Shown in pieces: positions 13,965 to 26,060 of a stretch of DNA of 64,000 bases. Numbering within the stretch: the stretch's first letter is position 1; each line of letters starts with the position of its first letter. Source of the DNA: Morchella semilibera (taxonomy: Eukaryota > Ascomycota > Pezizomycetes > Pezizales > Morchellaceae); assembly GCA_009192285.1 (NCBI GenBank), contig WBVU01000005.1, positions 2,374,731 to 2,438,730 on the forward strand, given 5' to 3'. The notes under the pieces were generated by a model, which did no database searches, was not told the DNA's origin, and was given only the letters and a program-made list of their open reading frames with translations. Made by a program: the position numbers and the translations under genes.

Positions 13965-16228
13965 ATGGCAATGGAGAAAGCAGTTCAACAAGAAGCTCAT
14001 CATCATCATCACCATCATCATCATCCTCCTCCTCCTAGAATACCTCCCCCGGTTGTTACAAGATCACAATCACCACCTGCATCAATTCACGGTTCCACCA
14101 TCTCCGATTCTTCCGACTCAGATAGTAGATATATACTTAGTAAGGAAGAGATTGAGCGTCTGGGACGTGTCAGGCCGGAATGCTTCAAATCTGCTTGGTC
14201 AGAGATAGGATTCGTCCTATCGATTTGCATGAGCCAAATATTGACTGTATGTTTCTCTCCCCCCACCCCCTCTCTCCCATCTTTTTTTCTTAGTGGGGCG
14301 CACTGGAAAATACCCAACAACATATGATTATGATATATCCGGGATATATTCGTAAATACCCCCCATTAACCGACCTACGGAAGAGGAAGATATAATATAT
14401 GTCTCGCACAGCCCACCTTTATTAGAATAGTAGCCGCCTTCATTGCGCATGCCATCATTGGCTAACCTCGTCTCGCGCGCACATATAGGAATACTTTGTT
14501 TCCGGCTTCAACCTCCTCGTGCCCTCGGTGGTGGAAGCCTTTAATATTCCCGCAACCTCGGCAACCTGGCCAGCATCCGCCTTCTCACTAGTAATATCAT
14601 GCTTTTTACTACCTTTTGGCAGACTGTCGGATATGTACGGCGGGAAAATCATGTTTGTGCTGGGTGTAGGCTGGCTGGTAGTGTGGAGCGTAGTCGCGGG
14701 GGTGGCAAAGAACGAGTTGATGTTGGACCTAGCAAGAGCGCTGGCGGGGCTAGGGCCCGCAGCGTTTCTGCCGAGTAGTGTTATGTTGATGGGGTGTGTT
14801 TATCGTCCGGGGCCTAGGAAGAATTTGGTATGTGCTTTTCGTTTTGAGTTTCTTGAGGTCGGGTCATGATCATTGTAGCCTGGAGTCATTTCCCCTAGAG
14901 TACGAGGAGGAGGGGGTGCTTATCGGGAGCCCCAAAATGTACATGTAAAAGATTATACTAATGCGTAACGCTCATGTAGGTATTTTCATTCTACGGCGCC
15001 TGTGCACCTCTCGGCTTCTTCTTTGGAATCTTCTTCGCCGGCATCTCCGCACAATATTCCTCATGGCGCACCTACTTCTTCATCGGGGCCATATTCGCTG
15101 CAATCTCCTTTGTACTCGCCTGGGTTTCCGTCCCCTCCGATAAGGACGAGCGTAGTGGCTTCAATATCAAGATGGACTGGCCCGGAACCATCCTTATTGT
15201 GTCGGGTCTCATTCTAGTTGTCTATGCCATTACCGACTCCTCACGCGCGCACCAGGGCTGGGCATCACCAAATATCTGGATCACCTTTGTAGCAGGAGTC
15301 TGCATGCTCCTCGGTGCCGTATACGTGGAGGGCTGGGTTGCTGAACAGCCGCTCCTGCCGAGCGATATCTGGAAGGTGCCCATGTTCCCGGCCGTTGTGG
15401 CTGCAATGTTTATGCAGTATGGCGGTCTGGGAATCTTTCTCCTCTACTCCACATTCTAGTAAGCCACACCCTTCCCCCCCCCTCCCCCCCCAAAAAAATC
15501 GAGAGGCTAATCACTACCCCCTGTAGCGTCGACGGAGTCATGGGCGCCGGTCCTCTCCAGATCGTAGCGTGGTTCACCCCCCTCTTCGTAGGCGGCATGA
15601 TCATTGCCACAGTTGGCGGCTTTGTCCTCCACATTATCTCTGGAACCAAATTAATGCTCACTGCCGGTGTCGCCTGGGTAATCGCGCCTCTCCTGTTCGC
15701 GGTCATGCCCGAGGGTGCAAACTACTGGGCCTTCGTCTTCCCATCCATGATTATGGCAACCGTCGGTATCGATATCAGCTTTAACATCACAAATATCTTT
15801 ATCACTACTGGTTTGCCGAAGCGACAGCAGGGTCTTGCTGGTGCCATGTATGTTGCCATCCAACACAACCCTAACCCTAAACTATTATGAAAAAAATACT
15901 AACCAGATTGAAAAACGATAGAATCAACTCAAATATGCATCTAAGTATCGCTTTTTTTCTCGGATTCGCGGAGATTATCTCAGCAAAGACACATCATAAA
16001 GGAATAAGGATCAGTTACAAGGCGGTGTTCTGGTTCGAGATTGCGCTGGCGATTGTTGCGTTGATGATCATGGTGGCATGGGTTAGGGTTAGTAAAGCGA
16101 AGAGTGACCTGACAGCGGATGAGAAATTGAGAGAGAAGGAGATGGAGAAAGAGAAGGAGATGGAGAGAGAGAGGGAGATGATGGAGAGAGAGAGGGAGAG
16201 GATCAGGTTGAAGGGACTCGAGAACTAG
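13965..16228 (+). CDS. MFS transporter, DHA2-like (AMF1/YOR378W-type)
   Basis: Predicted 575-residue multi-pass membrane transporter. Exons are 13965-14246, 14489-14827, 14980-15458, 15527-15847 and 15922-16228; phases agree and branch-point-like ACTAA strings precede the acceptors at 14979 and 15921. Residues 138-147 (GRLSDMYGGK) form MFS motif A, and GLGPAAFLPSSVM resembles the motif C region of drug:H+ antiporters with 14 helices. The opening EYFVSGFNLLVPSV and the core WPASAFSLV resemble fungal DHA2 proteins near yeast AMF1/YOR378W (low-affinity ammonium/efflux group), but the substrate cannot be told. The cytosolic N-terminus carries nine consecutive His (residues 12-20) followed by Pro. 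The C-terminal tail of about 35 residues is an E/K/R-rich, probably helical segment. Intron 1 is unusually long (242 bp); intron 4 contains CCCTAACCCTAA. Confidence 0.9.
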
Positions 16229-19200
16229 TTTCTTTTTAATGTTAATATTAGGGGAGGACGAGTTAAATATAATGTGTTACATGTTGGTGGGAGTGGAGGA
16301 GGGGGTTAGGGTTAAAATGGTGGTCTTCAAAGGGTTTTTTTTTTGGCGGGGTCATTGGCTGGCGTTAATTGTTCATTGGGGTTTTGTCTGTTCTTTTTCC
16401 TTCGCTTCTCTTGTAATTAAATTTTGGGGGAAAAGGTGTTGGGGGGAAACAAACAAAAACGTTGTGAAAATATTATAAATGAAGATATCGTCTCATCTCT
16501 ATCTCATCTAAACCGCATCTTGATACTAATGCAATATGTTCCAAATCAGGGAGGGGGCGTTCGAACGTATTTTTTTTTTGCCAGGTGCATTTAAATGTAC
16601 CCTTATCATAACGTGACAAGTGGTGGGTATAACTTATATGTTATACCTGTCGGCACATATCAGCTCTCAATTCAGATGCAGGTTCCACATGTAGAGTAGA
16701 GCGCAGAATAAGACATACAGATACACTTAAGTTACCACCATAAGTATCCAATGATATGTCCGCAGAGTCAACAAAACTCACCGACGGTGACTTTCAAGTC
16801 TTCAGTTTGGTTCAGAAGTATACCGATACCGTGATCAGCTATAATTCTTCTCGATTTAAGGAGTATAATTAGCTTGTTTTTTTTTTTTCCTAATTAGTTC
16901 GTACAAGATCAAGTACGTACTCTCTATATCGAGGCAATAGGTTACTTGATAGGTACACACGTAGGTACTTAGTTGTAGAGCACATGTATCTCTAAAACAT
17001 ACTGTCCAAAATCCAAACCAGCTAGACCCACCGAGAATTATCCCGCTTTGCGGACTCCAAGGAAGTTTGAACGTACCTACTACCTATGCTACCTATGGCG
17101 GAACCTTTAGCCACTAGGTAGAGGAGCAAAGGTTTTGATTTAACCGCCCCCGCAGTATTCCGCTCTATAAATGTGTAAATATATAGTAGATCAGGAGCAA
17201 GGACTTAGACCTTAGAGCCTGTCATGTGCTAGAATCTTTACTCTTTTCTCAGCCTGTAGTGTAGCCAATACGAAGCCCAAGGATACTGAAACTTAGGCTT
17301 GGCCACCCCGGAGACTTTCTGCCGTTCGAATCAACCTTTTTACGTCGGTCTCAATTTGAGACACTAACAACGTCGTTGCAACAACACATGGCTCTTTCGT
17401 TGCCCTTTTTTTCCTTTTACTTTTTTTTTTACCCCCCTCCTTTTCTTTTTCCTCCTCCTCCTCCTCCTCCACCCCCTCTGTCTCTTTCTTTCTTTCTTTT
17501 TTTTTCCCTAACAAAAAGGAAATCTCAACGGTTGGTTCTGGAATTCGGTCCCATCTCCAGAAGTAGGGATGCATATGGGCGGGGGGGGTCTGTGCTTGTC
17601 CGTACAGTGGGGGGAGGGAATTGCCATTTAGATGCCTTTTTTTCTTGGCATGCCGACCGAGTGATAGCGGGAGATTCTACGTATCACATGTACTAGTGCC
17701 AAGTGCCCCCCCTTCCCGCGAAATGTGGAATATCAACCCTAACCCTATTTATGTATTTATGTTCGGCGAGCCTAGCCGCGAAAACGTAGGATGCTGCATG
17801 GGATCGTGTATGGCTTTTCATTCTCGATAGCCTAATACCAAATTTATAGTGGCAACCAATGACCAATGTAGAAGACACCTCGGCGGTTGTATATAGCAGA
17901 TTACCTATAGTACCTGTACAGAATGTGGATGATACATGTATTATGTTGTGTGAATCCACATGTAGCACTCACCTACCGTTACCCTCACTTTCACCCCTTG
18001 AGAACCTGGTGTGTATATGGCAACTTAAATTGATAGAGGTTTATTTGTATAGATAGAGGGCCATACCTAACTAAATATCCCATTTCTACCGTGGTCCCGG
18101 ACAAACTTATGCACCTGTAAGCCAGAGGTGTACCTTAGAGCAGTAATAAAACTACTTATGTATAGCATGTACATAACTTCTAAGCAGAATATGACAAGGT
18201 ACAAACGCCCTGGTAACGTTAGTAGTAGCTATGTAGCTGCATGTTATAATTATGTGATCGACAAAGGCGTAATCTATAATAGCCCACTAGAAGAAGAGGG
18301 ATAACTGATACTTCTTTCATCTCGAACCTACATATCGCCCTTTGGTGCCGCGCGAATTTTTCCCTGGAATACCATGCTGTTCCCAATTCGGAGATTTGTC
18401 TTCCTGGGCGAGTGTTTCCTCTAGTTGTAATCACCTGGACAGTACGTCCCCACGGCTTTGTGCCGCACTATATCGAACCGAGTTCTTGGGAGTTGACTCT
18501 GGGGCGGGCGTGGGGTAGGCGGTACGGGGCTTGGTTGGCATAGCTGGCTATATATAGTAGAAGAGATGACTCTTAGATGCCCATATAAGACAGTCTCAGA
18601 GTGTGTGCAGGACAAACTCGAAAAAATTGGCTATCTCCGGCCAGGGATTACCTCCTTCACGATTGGTTGATGGGCGTAGATTTGATCTCATATGCATAGC
18701 TAATCTTTTCGAGTAATGGCGGTAGCTTTGGGCACTTTAGTTAGGCATACTCGGAAGCAGCGCATATTATGCATAGAATATAAATAAATAAATAAGCATC
18801 ACATATTACATATTACATACAACACGAGTGTTTAATACAATTAATGGATTAAACAAAACAAAACAAAAACATGAGTGTTGAAGTATCAATCAATCAAGTG
18901 TTTATGGAATACCGAGTGATAAGTTGTGATTCTGCTAACTCTCAACCTGCCTGCCTTTTGATCAAAATGACCAAGTATACCATAACCCACATAAATCGGG
19001 GCCATTAACAACCCATATTAGTTCATATTTTACCCAGTCATCCTACGAGTAAACCTATCTACGAAAATAGGGTGCCTAAAAAAAACCCCCCACGGCCCAA
19101 TTAACACTACCAATAACAAAGTAATATAAGTCAAACACTCCGTGTCATTTTTTCCCCTCTATTTATGCATATTAGTGGGGTGGGGTAGGGGGGGATTTTC

Positions 19201-21117
19201 AAATATGGTCACAGCCTATGTACCACGGACTGCATACAATCAATAAACTAACACACACAAGTTAATGAATTAAACCAAAAAAAATAACATAATGTACGCG
19301 AATGTCGCAGACCAGGCCGAGTGATATAATATGATCACCTACATTCTTTTGTTGTCATTAATAGAATTGTATGCAGATAATCACCCACATCCAACCCAGC
19401 AAGCGAGCCACTTGCTGGGAATATCGAGATTTAATACCTAGAAACCCAATCTTCTGACTGGGGGCAATGGGCAATAAGTGACCAGACGGAACGCCACCAA
19501 ATATGCATTTATATATAGGCACATTTTAGCTAGGCCGTCCGATGGCCTAATACCCACCACTGTACATTCGCGACATGGCTAGCTAAGAGATCCAAAGGCA
19601 AAAAAAAGACCCACAAGACACTAATTATGGTCCTGTCGTATACGTTTCCAAGTTCACCGCGATCTGTCAAAAAGTCTCACTATGTACGTGCACACGACAC
19701 TAGTACCTATGTGAATCTCATAAATCACCGAGGATACACCAGACTCATTTACCCCCCCCTGCATTGCCCAGGCGCAGCTGTGCAACTCCGCAATGACCCT
19801 TTCACGAACCTTGCGTGACAGTGACATCGCCGGTGACGGTGCGAACAGTCTAGCCCAACTGCGGTCCGGTATACAGTCCGGACGGACTGCAAGGGCTGCG
19901 GACTACATAAACTACATATACCTAAAAGAGTTTAGTAAATATGTTTGCTATGATTATGATAATTAAATTAAGCTCTACCCTCGGGAATCTTGGAGAGTAC
20001 AACGGGATAAAACCCTTTAGTGTTGATTTGGTTGTCTTCGACGACAGTGGCGATACATATTGTCTATGAGCTCTAGGCTGGAGGTTACCTCATGATCTGC
20101 CTAGCAAGCAAGTGCCTTAGGCAGGACCCCCAAGAACGTTAACTCAGCCTTAACCATGCAATCCGTCTCTTTCAAGGTGGGACTGTGCTCCATCAAGTGG
20201 CAGACCACATCGACACTGCAGCCTCAGTCGTGCCCGTGCCCACGACGGGGAACCATATGTGCAGTCTTGAAGGAGGCATAAACAGCGGCCACCAAGACAC
20301 GGGTCGGGAAGATCAGAGCTTGGGTCAAAGTCAAAGCATTGGCCTCCGCATACGGGGATGCAGGGTGAAATACGCCGATGAATTAAGATTTGCTTGGCGG
20401 TAGAATCTTAACCGCTTAGGCATCTGATAAGATAGTATGTTGTGGGGGCTGTAGTCGCGGTTATCGCGGTTATCAGGGATGTATGGGTTTCCGGAATGAT
20501 AGATAGGGGGTTTGTAGCTGACTTGACCGTGAACGGTAGCTGGAGGGCCTGGACGCCCAAGTTGGGCAGTAGGATTTTGTAAAAATCAAGGCATCGAGTG
20601 ATATATTATGATGAAGGGTTTAATAGGATGCAATTGGAATGGCTTAGTTACCACTTATCTACTTCACCACAACCCCAAGCAATAAGAATTAGATACACCA
20701 GCCATTCAATATAGATAACCCATAGAGTGAAAAAGAAAAGCCAAACCCAAACCAGATTCCTACCTCCCAAACCAGACTGGATAATAGATATAAATAGTAA
20801 AACTCCTTCCAAACCCCCCAGTCCCTAGTTGAGTGAGCTAAAAAAAGAAAAAAAGAAAAAAAAATAGATGATAAAAAAGTAGAGCTTAAGAGATAATGAA
20901 ATTGAATGAGAGTGCATGAATCAGGTTCACGATAACAGTAAAAATATAAAAATAGAAAGCGCCTGACCCAACCAAACCCAACCAAACCAAGGAACCAGTA
21001 ACAATAAAAAAGTTGAAAGCAACGACATCAAGCCATAAGTAGCTATAATTATATACCAGTGAATGTAAAGAAAGACTGAAGGATGGTGATAGAACAAAAG
21101 GAAAATATAAAGGTTAT
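16229..21117. other. intergenic, MFS gene to 911-residue gene
   Basis: No gene is supported. The DNA contains pyrimidine-rich and purine-rich tracts (17408-17510 and 20836-20865), a T run near 16877-16888 and scattered TTAGGG/CCCTAA-like pairs, for example near 16304 and 17735. A Cys-rich frame readable on the minus strand near 20180-20400 is too short and broken to call. The last kilobase is the 3' flank of the minus-strand gene that ends at 21118. Confidence 0.5.
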
Positions 21118-23853
21118 TTACTCCAACCCAAGCCATTTCAATGCTTTACTACCGTTCTTCACCCTCTTCCGGAAGTTTGCCCTCTTCCCGTCACAGTTCT
21201 CTTCCTCATCGGTCTCTTCTTCAAGATAGTAACTAGTGTCCTGCCTGTAGGGCTGCTGAGATTCCGACGATGGTGTCTTGGCCCTGGTGAGGCGGGGAGT
21301 AGGCGGACAATCTGCATCTTGGTTCCTTCTATGGTGCCCAGTCATTCTTTCTCTGGCCTTCAAGGCGGTGTGAATTGCCTCAACAGCATCAATAAAGGCG
21401 CCACTAGAAGCGGTCGTAAAGGGTGGGATGAGCACATCTGCGCTCGAGATAAGACTCTGCTTCGGAATATAGGGGCGCTTTCCCGTGGGTGTCGGCTTTC
21501 GGGGAACTTTGAGCGAGCCATTAGGCGTGGTTGGAGTCCCGGGACCTAGAGAGTAGGAGATTGTGGTAGCGTTCACTGAGGTTCTGATCCTAATACCGAC
21601 TTTCGGGGACTTAGAGGATTTCATGGGCTTGGGCGAGATCTGGGTGACTCCATCGGCGACACATGCGATTTTGAGGATATTGACTTCCGATCCGAGAACA
21701 CGTTTAAGCTCTAGAATGGCAGAAGAGCCGGTATAGAAGTCAAATTCTATAACAAGAATTCGAATTTGGGGGTTATGTGTAATATAGTGTTCTAACTCCG
21801 GGAGAAGAAAATGGCCCTTGACAACAAGACTATCCTTTGTTGATTTATGCTGGGCTCGTACTTTCGTGAGTGAAGATGAGAGAAGGTACTTTAGCCCAAC
21901 CTTGTTCCCATAGTTCCACGAGGATCCCTTCTTATGTGCAATCCCCTCAATCTGCTCCACAAACCGCTTTCGAAGCTCGACCCCCTTCTTAGACTCTGCG
22001 AGATCGCCATCTTCCTCAACCCCAACAGCAACAATAAGATCGAGGCCAGAGTAACCAGACTCATCATCTCCACGGGAACTTAGGACTGGACGCCAGATCT
22101 GCTCAATCTCCTCATCAGCAGTGAGCCAGTGCAGATCCTCCTCATCCTCGTCCTCGTCCTCAGAGCTGGACAGCCTATCCCTATTGCTCAGAGAAGGGGA
22201 GGGAGGCGGTGGGAAGTGATGCCTCATTATCGCACGTAATTCATTCTGGATATCCACTGGTGATTTCTCAGAGCTAAAACTGATAGTAGGAAGACCTGAT
22301 AGTGGATCCGAGTGTCCGTTTGGGATTAATGACGAGCGTATTGAGAAAGGAGTTACATTCGTAGCGGCGGAACCGCCTGACATGGAGGATTGGAATGACT
22401 CTCTTCCGCGAGCATTCCCTAACTGGCCGGATAGTGCTGTCATTGGCGAGAGGTAACGTTTCTGGGTCTCATTGTTGCGCTTGATTAAGAGCATTTGCGG
22501 GTTTGCGCGAAAGATCCCAGGGGTTTGGGGAGTGAAGGAGACAGCAAAGTCTCCAAGAACTTTTTCAAGAAACTGATCACTATTCTCCCTTTTACCCTCC
22601 GGCGAGGGAAAATAGATTACCAAGTTTTCATTGACAGGCGGGAATAGAGGATCTACAGGATCTTTAGAAAGATCTGTAAATGTATCGAAGCCGCCGCTTA
22701 GGTATCTTGGTGAAGGAAGGATTGTAGCACCACTGATATCAGCTGTTGAGCTAGGTGTAGGAGAAGAAGGACGGGTTGAGTCGCGAGACCCCGGTCTCTT
22801 CAATTCTGGGGGCGATTGGAAGTCATCATCCGAGAACGCTGGGAATTGTGAAACTTTGAGATTTGATGTGAGGGCCTTTGCACTTGAAGGGGGGGTCGGA
22901 ATCTCCATAGAGCACATAGATTCAATTGGTGGGAGGGTGTAACTTTCATCCCTATCCTTCCTTCTTGATCCCTTTGCCCTTACTGATTCGGTCAAGGACT
23001 CGGATCGTTTCCTGATTGATTCGCTGTTTGCAAAGCTACCCACATGAAATTCTGTCCTGACAGTCGGCGGTGAAGGCGGCGGTGAGAGACCAGATGCATG
23101 AGTAACAGTAGTATTACTTCTGCTCCGTACACGGACTGCCACTGAAGCCTTGCAAATCTCAACCCCGGCCTCTATTTCCTCGGGCGTCGGACTCCTCGGA
23201 CCGGCACTAACAACCCTCGGCCTCGATATCTCGCGTGATCTTCCCACTTTTGAAATCTCGGAAGTAGCAACGGTTTCTAGCTGTTGAGGATACAATTCCC
23301 TTTCGAAATTATCTCGGTGTCCTGGTTTGGCATGTTGCTCTTCAGGATCCCCATTACTAGTAGCGTATCCCTGTTGGTGCTCGAGCTCGTGTTCCTGCAG
23401 GCCCTGTACACCACCCTGCATGATGTCTTCAAACACCCACTCAGCCTCTCTGCTAGCGTTTTCGATATTGCCATTTTCCTCCGACATGAGCGCGTTGCGC
23501 AGGGCCTCCAAACATGTTGCCTGAGCGCGCGCGAACCCACCATTGAGAAAGACCATCCTGTCTCCGCCATTGCTACTCTCTGCCAAGAAGGACCTTGCCT
23601 TTTCTAGTCTCTCAATATGGGCATGGTGGAGTGAAAGGATATATGATCGTACGGCGGGATCCAATGGCGGTAGCCGTTCCTCCGGGTCGCTCTTTTCACG
23701 TATCGACGGTGCTGGGGGGAGAGTTATTGGTGGTAGACATAGGATATTTGATGAGAACGGAAGTAGTCGTAGCTGTTCCGAGATTGTGGGTTGGTAACCT
23801 TCGAGGGTAATAATAAATCCCTCCTCATGATCTTGTTGCGAGTCGTATTGCAT
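21118..23853 (-). CDS. 911-residue intronless protein of unknown function
   Basis: One uninterrupted frame of 912 codons, far too long to be chance. I do not recognise a catalytic family. Residues 1-50 contain a compact segment, EGYQPTISEQLRLLP, that looks conserved, followed by a predicted helical region (about 65-150). The middle (about 200-560) is Ser/Pro-rich and probably disordered, with many SP motifs that could be phosphosites. An acidic run, SSEDEDEDEEDLHWLTADEE, lies near residues 558-577. A more ordered stretch, GLDLIVAVGVEEDGD, follows near 605-620. The C-terminus is short and basic (KRANFRKRVKNGSKALKWLG). No signal peptide or membrane helix is visible, so a cytosolic or nuclear scaffold or regulatory role is possible but speculative. 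It stands alone, with kilobases of empty DNA on each side. Confidence 0.85.
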   Translation of the reverse strand: MQYDSQQDHEEGFIITLEGYQPTISEQLRLLPFSSNILCLPPITLPPAPSIREKSDPEERLPPLDPAVRSYILSLHHAHIERLEKARSFLAESSNGGDRMVFLNGGFARAQATCLEALRNALMSEENGNIENASREAEWVFEDIMQGGVQGLQEHELEHQQGYATSNGDPEEQHAKPGHRDNFERELYPQQLETVATSEISKVGRSREISRPRVVSAGPRSPTPEEIEAGVEICKASVAVRVRSRSNTTVTHASGLSPPPSPPTVRTEFHVGSFANSESIRKRSESLTESVRAKGSRRKDRDESYTLPPIESMCSMEIPTPPSSAKALTSNLKVSQFPAFSDDDFQSPPELKRPGSRDSTRPSSPTPSSTADISGATILPSPRYLSGGFDTFTDLSKDPVDPLFPPVNENLVIYFPSPEGKRENSDQFLEKVLGDFAVSFTPQTPGIFRANPQMLLIKRNNETQKRYLSPMTALSGQLGNARGRESFQSSMSGGSAATNVTPFSIRSSLIPNGHSDPLSGLPTISFSSEKSPVDIQNELRAIMRHHFPPPPSPSLSNRDRLSSSEDEDEDEEDLHWLTADEEIEQIWRPVLSSRGDDESGYSGLDLIVAVGVEEDGDLAESKKGVELRKRFVEQIEGIAHKKGSSWNYGNKVGLKYLLSSSLTKVRAQHKSTKDSLVVKGHFLLPELEHYITHNPQIRILVIEFDFYTGSSAILELKRVLGSEVNILKIACVADGVTQISPKPMKSSKSPKVGIRIRTSVNATTISYSLGPGTPTTPNGSLKVPRKPTPTGKRPYIPKQSLISSADVLIPPFTTASSGAFIDAVEAIHTALKARERMTGHHRRNQDADCPPTPRLTRAKTPSSESQQPYRQDTSYYLEEETDEEENCDGKRANFRKRVKNGSKALKWLGLE

Positions 23854-26000
23854 CTTGTATGGTCGTAGATAATATTAAGGTTATGAGGCTAGTGTTTCTG
23901 TGGTAACACTTGCAAACTGAGGTAAGGTTCAGGTCAGGTCAGCAACGATGCACAGCATGGGATATATGAAAAGAACGTACCATGAACCAGCAGTTATATG
24001 TAGTTCAACTGAGGAAATTATCGGAAGAGTTGTTCAAGCTTTAGAATTATTGATGGGGATGAAACCGGCTGCGCAGGTAAGGGGATTTCCTTTATTACGG
24101 CGTAGTAAGTAAGGGCAGGAAGGTGGCGTCTATTAGTAGTTATGTATGTGTGTGGGGGTGGGGGCCGTTGATCTATTATTGTAATAATGCAGCGGTGATA
24201 TGAGTAGCAAAAGAAAAATGAATGTGGTTATCAACAAAATATATATTCGTAGATCGAGTTCGAGAGAGACTTGAGAGGTTATCAGGAGTGGGGGGGGGAG
24301 GCGGTTTGTTTATGAGTAGTAGAATAATTGGGGTCAGGTAATCATGGCTTGGGTTTAGTTTCTGATGATGGATATGGTGTGTGTGGTAGGGGAGGGGTGA
24401 CTGGGAGAACAAGGAAGTTTTGAAGACAAGACCAGGAAGGCATGAGGAAGTGCAAGTGCAGGTACCACCGAGGCTTTCTGACAGACACCATACTACACAA
24501 CCAACGGGCAGCGACAGCAACATACTCCTAATATGGGGCAGGGTAGAGTACGAGGGTGGGGGGGGGGGGGGGATTAGCATAATAGTTAGACAAAACCAAA
24601 CACCCCCGACCGGCCCCTCATCATCCTCATATATCCCCCCCTCCATGTTTATTTAGGGTTTACTTCATAGCGTTCGAAACTAAGATGTACCTACATGTAC
24701 CTCATACACGGCGCATACTACATGTAGTAACCCCCCTCCTATATACTCTAACTCTAGCTAGAGTTAAGTACTTAATTATGTACAATATAATGAATACAAC
24801 GCGATAATGGATAATTATAATATAATTACCGTAATTAGAGCTGCCTGTCGCTTCCCTAGATAGCTAGCTATTCTTCCACCGGAGAATGGTGTGTCAAAGG
24901 AAAAGTTGATTCAGGAACACGGGCGCTTGTGTAATATCTAATATTTACATACTCCACACGAGGGACATGAAGTACTATACTAACATGGAGATATTGTACC
25001 AGGTACATTTATTTCTGCCCCGCTAATTGAACAGGACAGAGTTGTTTTTCTGAGTGAGGTGGGTCACTTACTAAATAATAACGGCCAGTATTGCCAGAAT
25101 TACCCTACATCAAAGAGGAAAGCTAATTGCTGATCCCTAGCTTCAAAAGAAGATAATGCTATGACTTTGATCCTCTACCAATACCCATCTACATACAGAT
25201 CTATTGAATAAGGCCTGAACTTCATGAGCCTCTTTTTAGTGTGAAATGTCGAGCTGTTTTCTCCTTCAGAGGTCTCAAATGCTGTGCACCTAGAGGCTTC
25301 TTTACTGTTTAGAGGACCGTGAGTATCTATAAACCACCTCAAAAGTTTACACCGCTCTGACATCTGCATATCACCCCTCCCCCTCAGTGGGCGAACCAAC
25401 CAACCAGTCTCCTGTATCGGACATACCACATTCATGTCTTGAGGTCAGAGCAGAGGCGAGAGAGAGAGAAAAAAAAATAAGCGAGTTTTCTAGCTTGCGG
25501 AACGGCCGCAGAGAAATATGGTACGCATCATTTCGATCCCTTGCACTTACTCGCATCTCTAGCTGCGGACTAGCTTCTTTGATGGATCAACATCAGCCTC
25601 ATGCTCAACCTGCTTCCCCACTACTCTCACCCCGCCTCCCTCCCCGAAACACCAGTGAAACTTCACATATCAACTCTGAGCTGATCAAGAACAAGGCGAG
25701 GGTGAGATCTCACAAATGGATGAGAACGAATCGTGTATTGAATTATGTAGGTAAGCATACCCGAGCCAAATTGCTCGATTCGACCAACGAATGCCGGTAA
25801 CTATTAGGTGTAACCTAGTTGTAGGTACTCCCTCACGCCTCCCTGGTATTACAAGGTCTGGGATATCTATCAGGGAGGGCACGAATAGATGGCGTAATAA
25901 GTCACCTAGGTTTGATCTAGCTATTAGTTCCCTACAAGAGACCATACATAGAAGAGAGTTCACAATGGATCCCATGCGCGAAATCTAGATAGTCTAAACA

Positions 26001-26060
26001 ACGCCCATTCAAGCCCATTCAAGCCCATTCAAGCCCATTCAAGCCCATTCAAGCCGGTTC
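26001..26060. repeat. minisatellite, 10-bp unit x6
   Basis: Six head-to-tail copies of a 10-bp unit. Four are identical (AAGCCCATTC); the first (ACGCCCATTC) and last (AAGCCGGTTC) have diverged. It lies in an intergenic stretch with no flanking gene, and the copy number is probably variable between isolates. Confidence 0.95.

Noticed and set aside
24176-24646. 156-codon minus-strand open frame upstream of the 911-residue gene
   Set aside because: Composition is low-complexity (Pro and Ser from C/T tracts) and it lies where the promoter is expected.
25990-26060. Regular short repeats that could suggest a CRISPR-like array
   Set aside because: Units are directly adjacent with no spacers and the genome is eukaryotic; it is a minisatellite.
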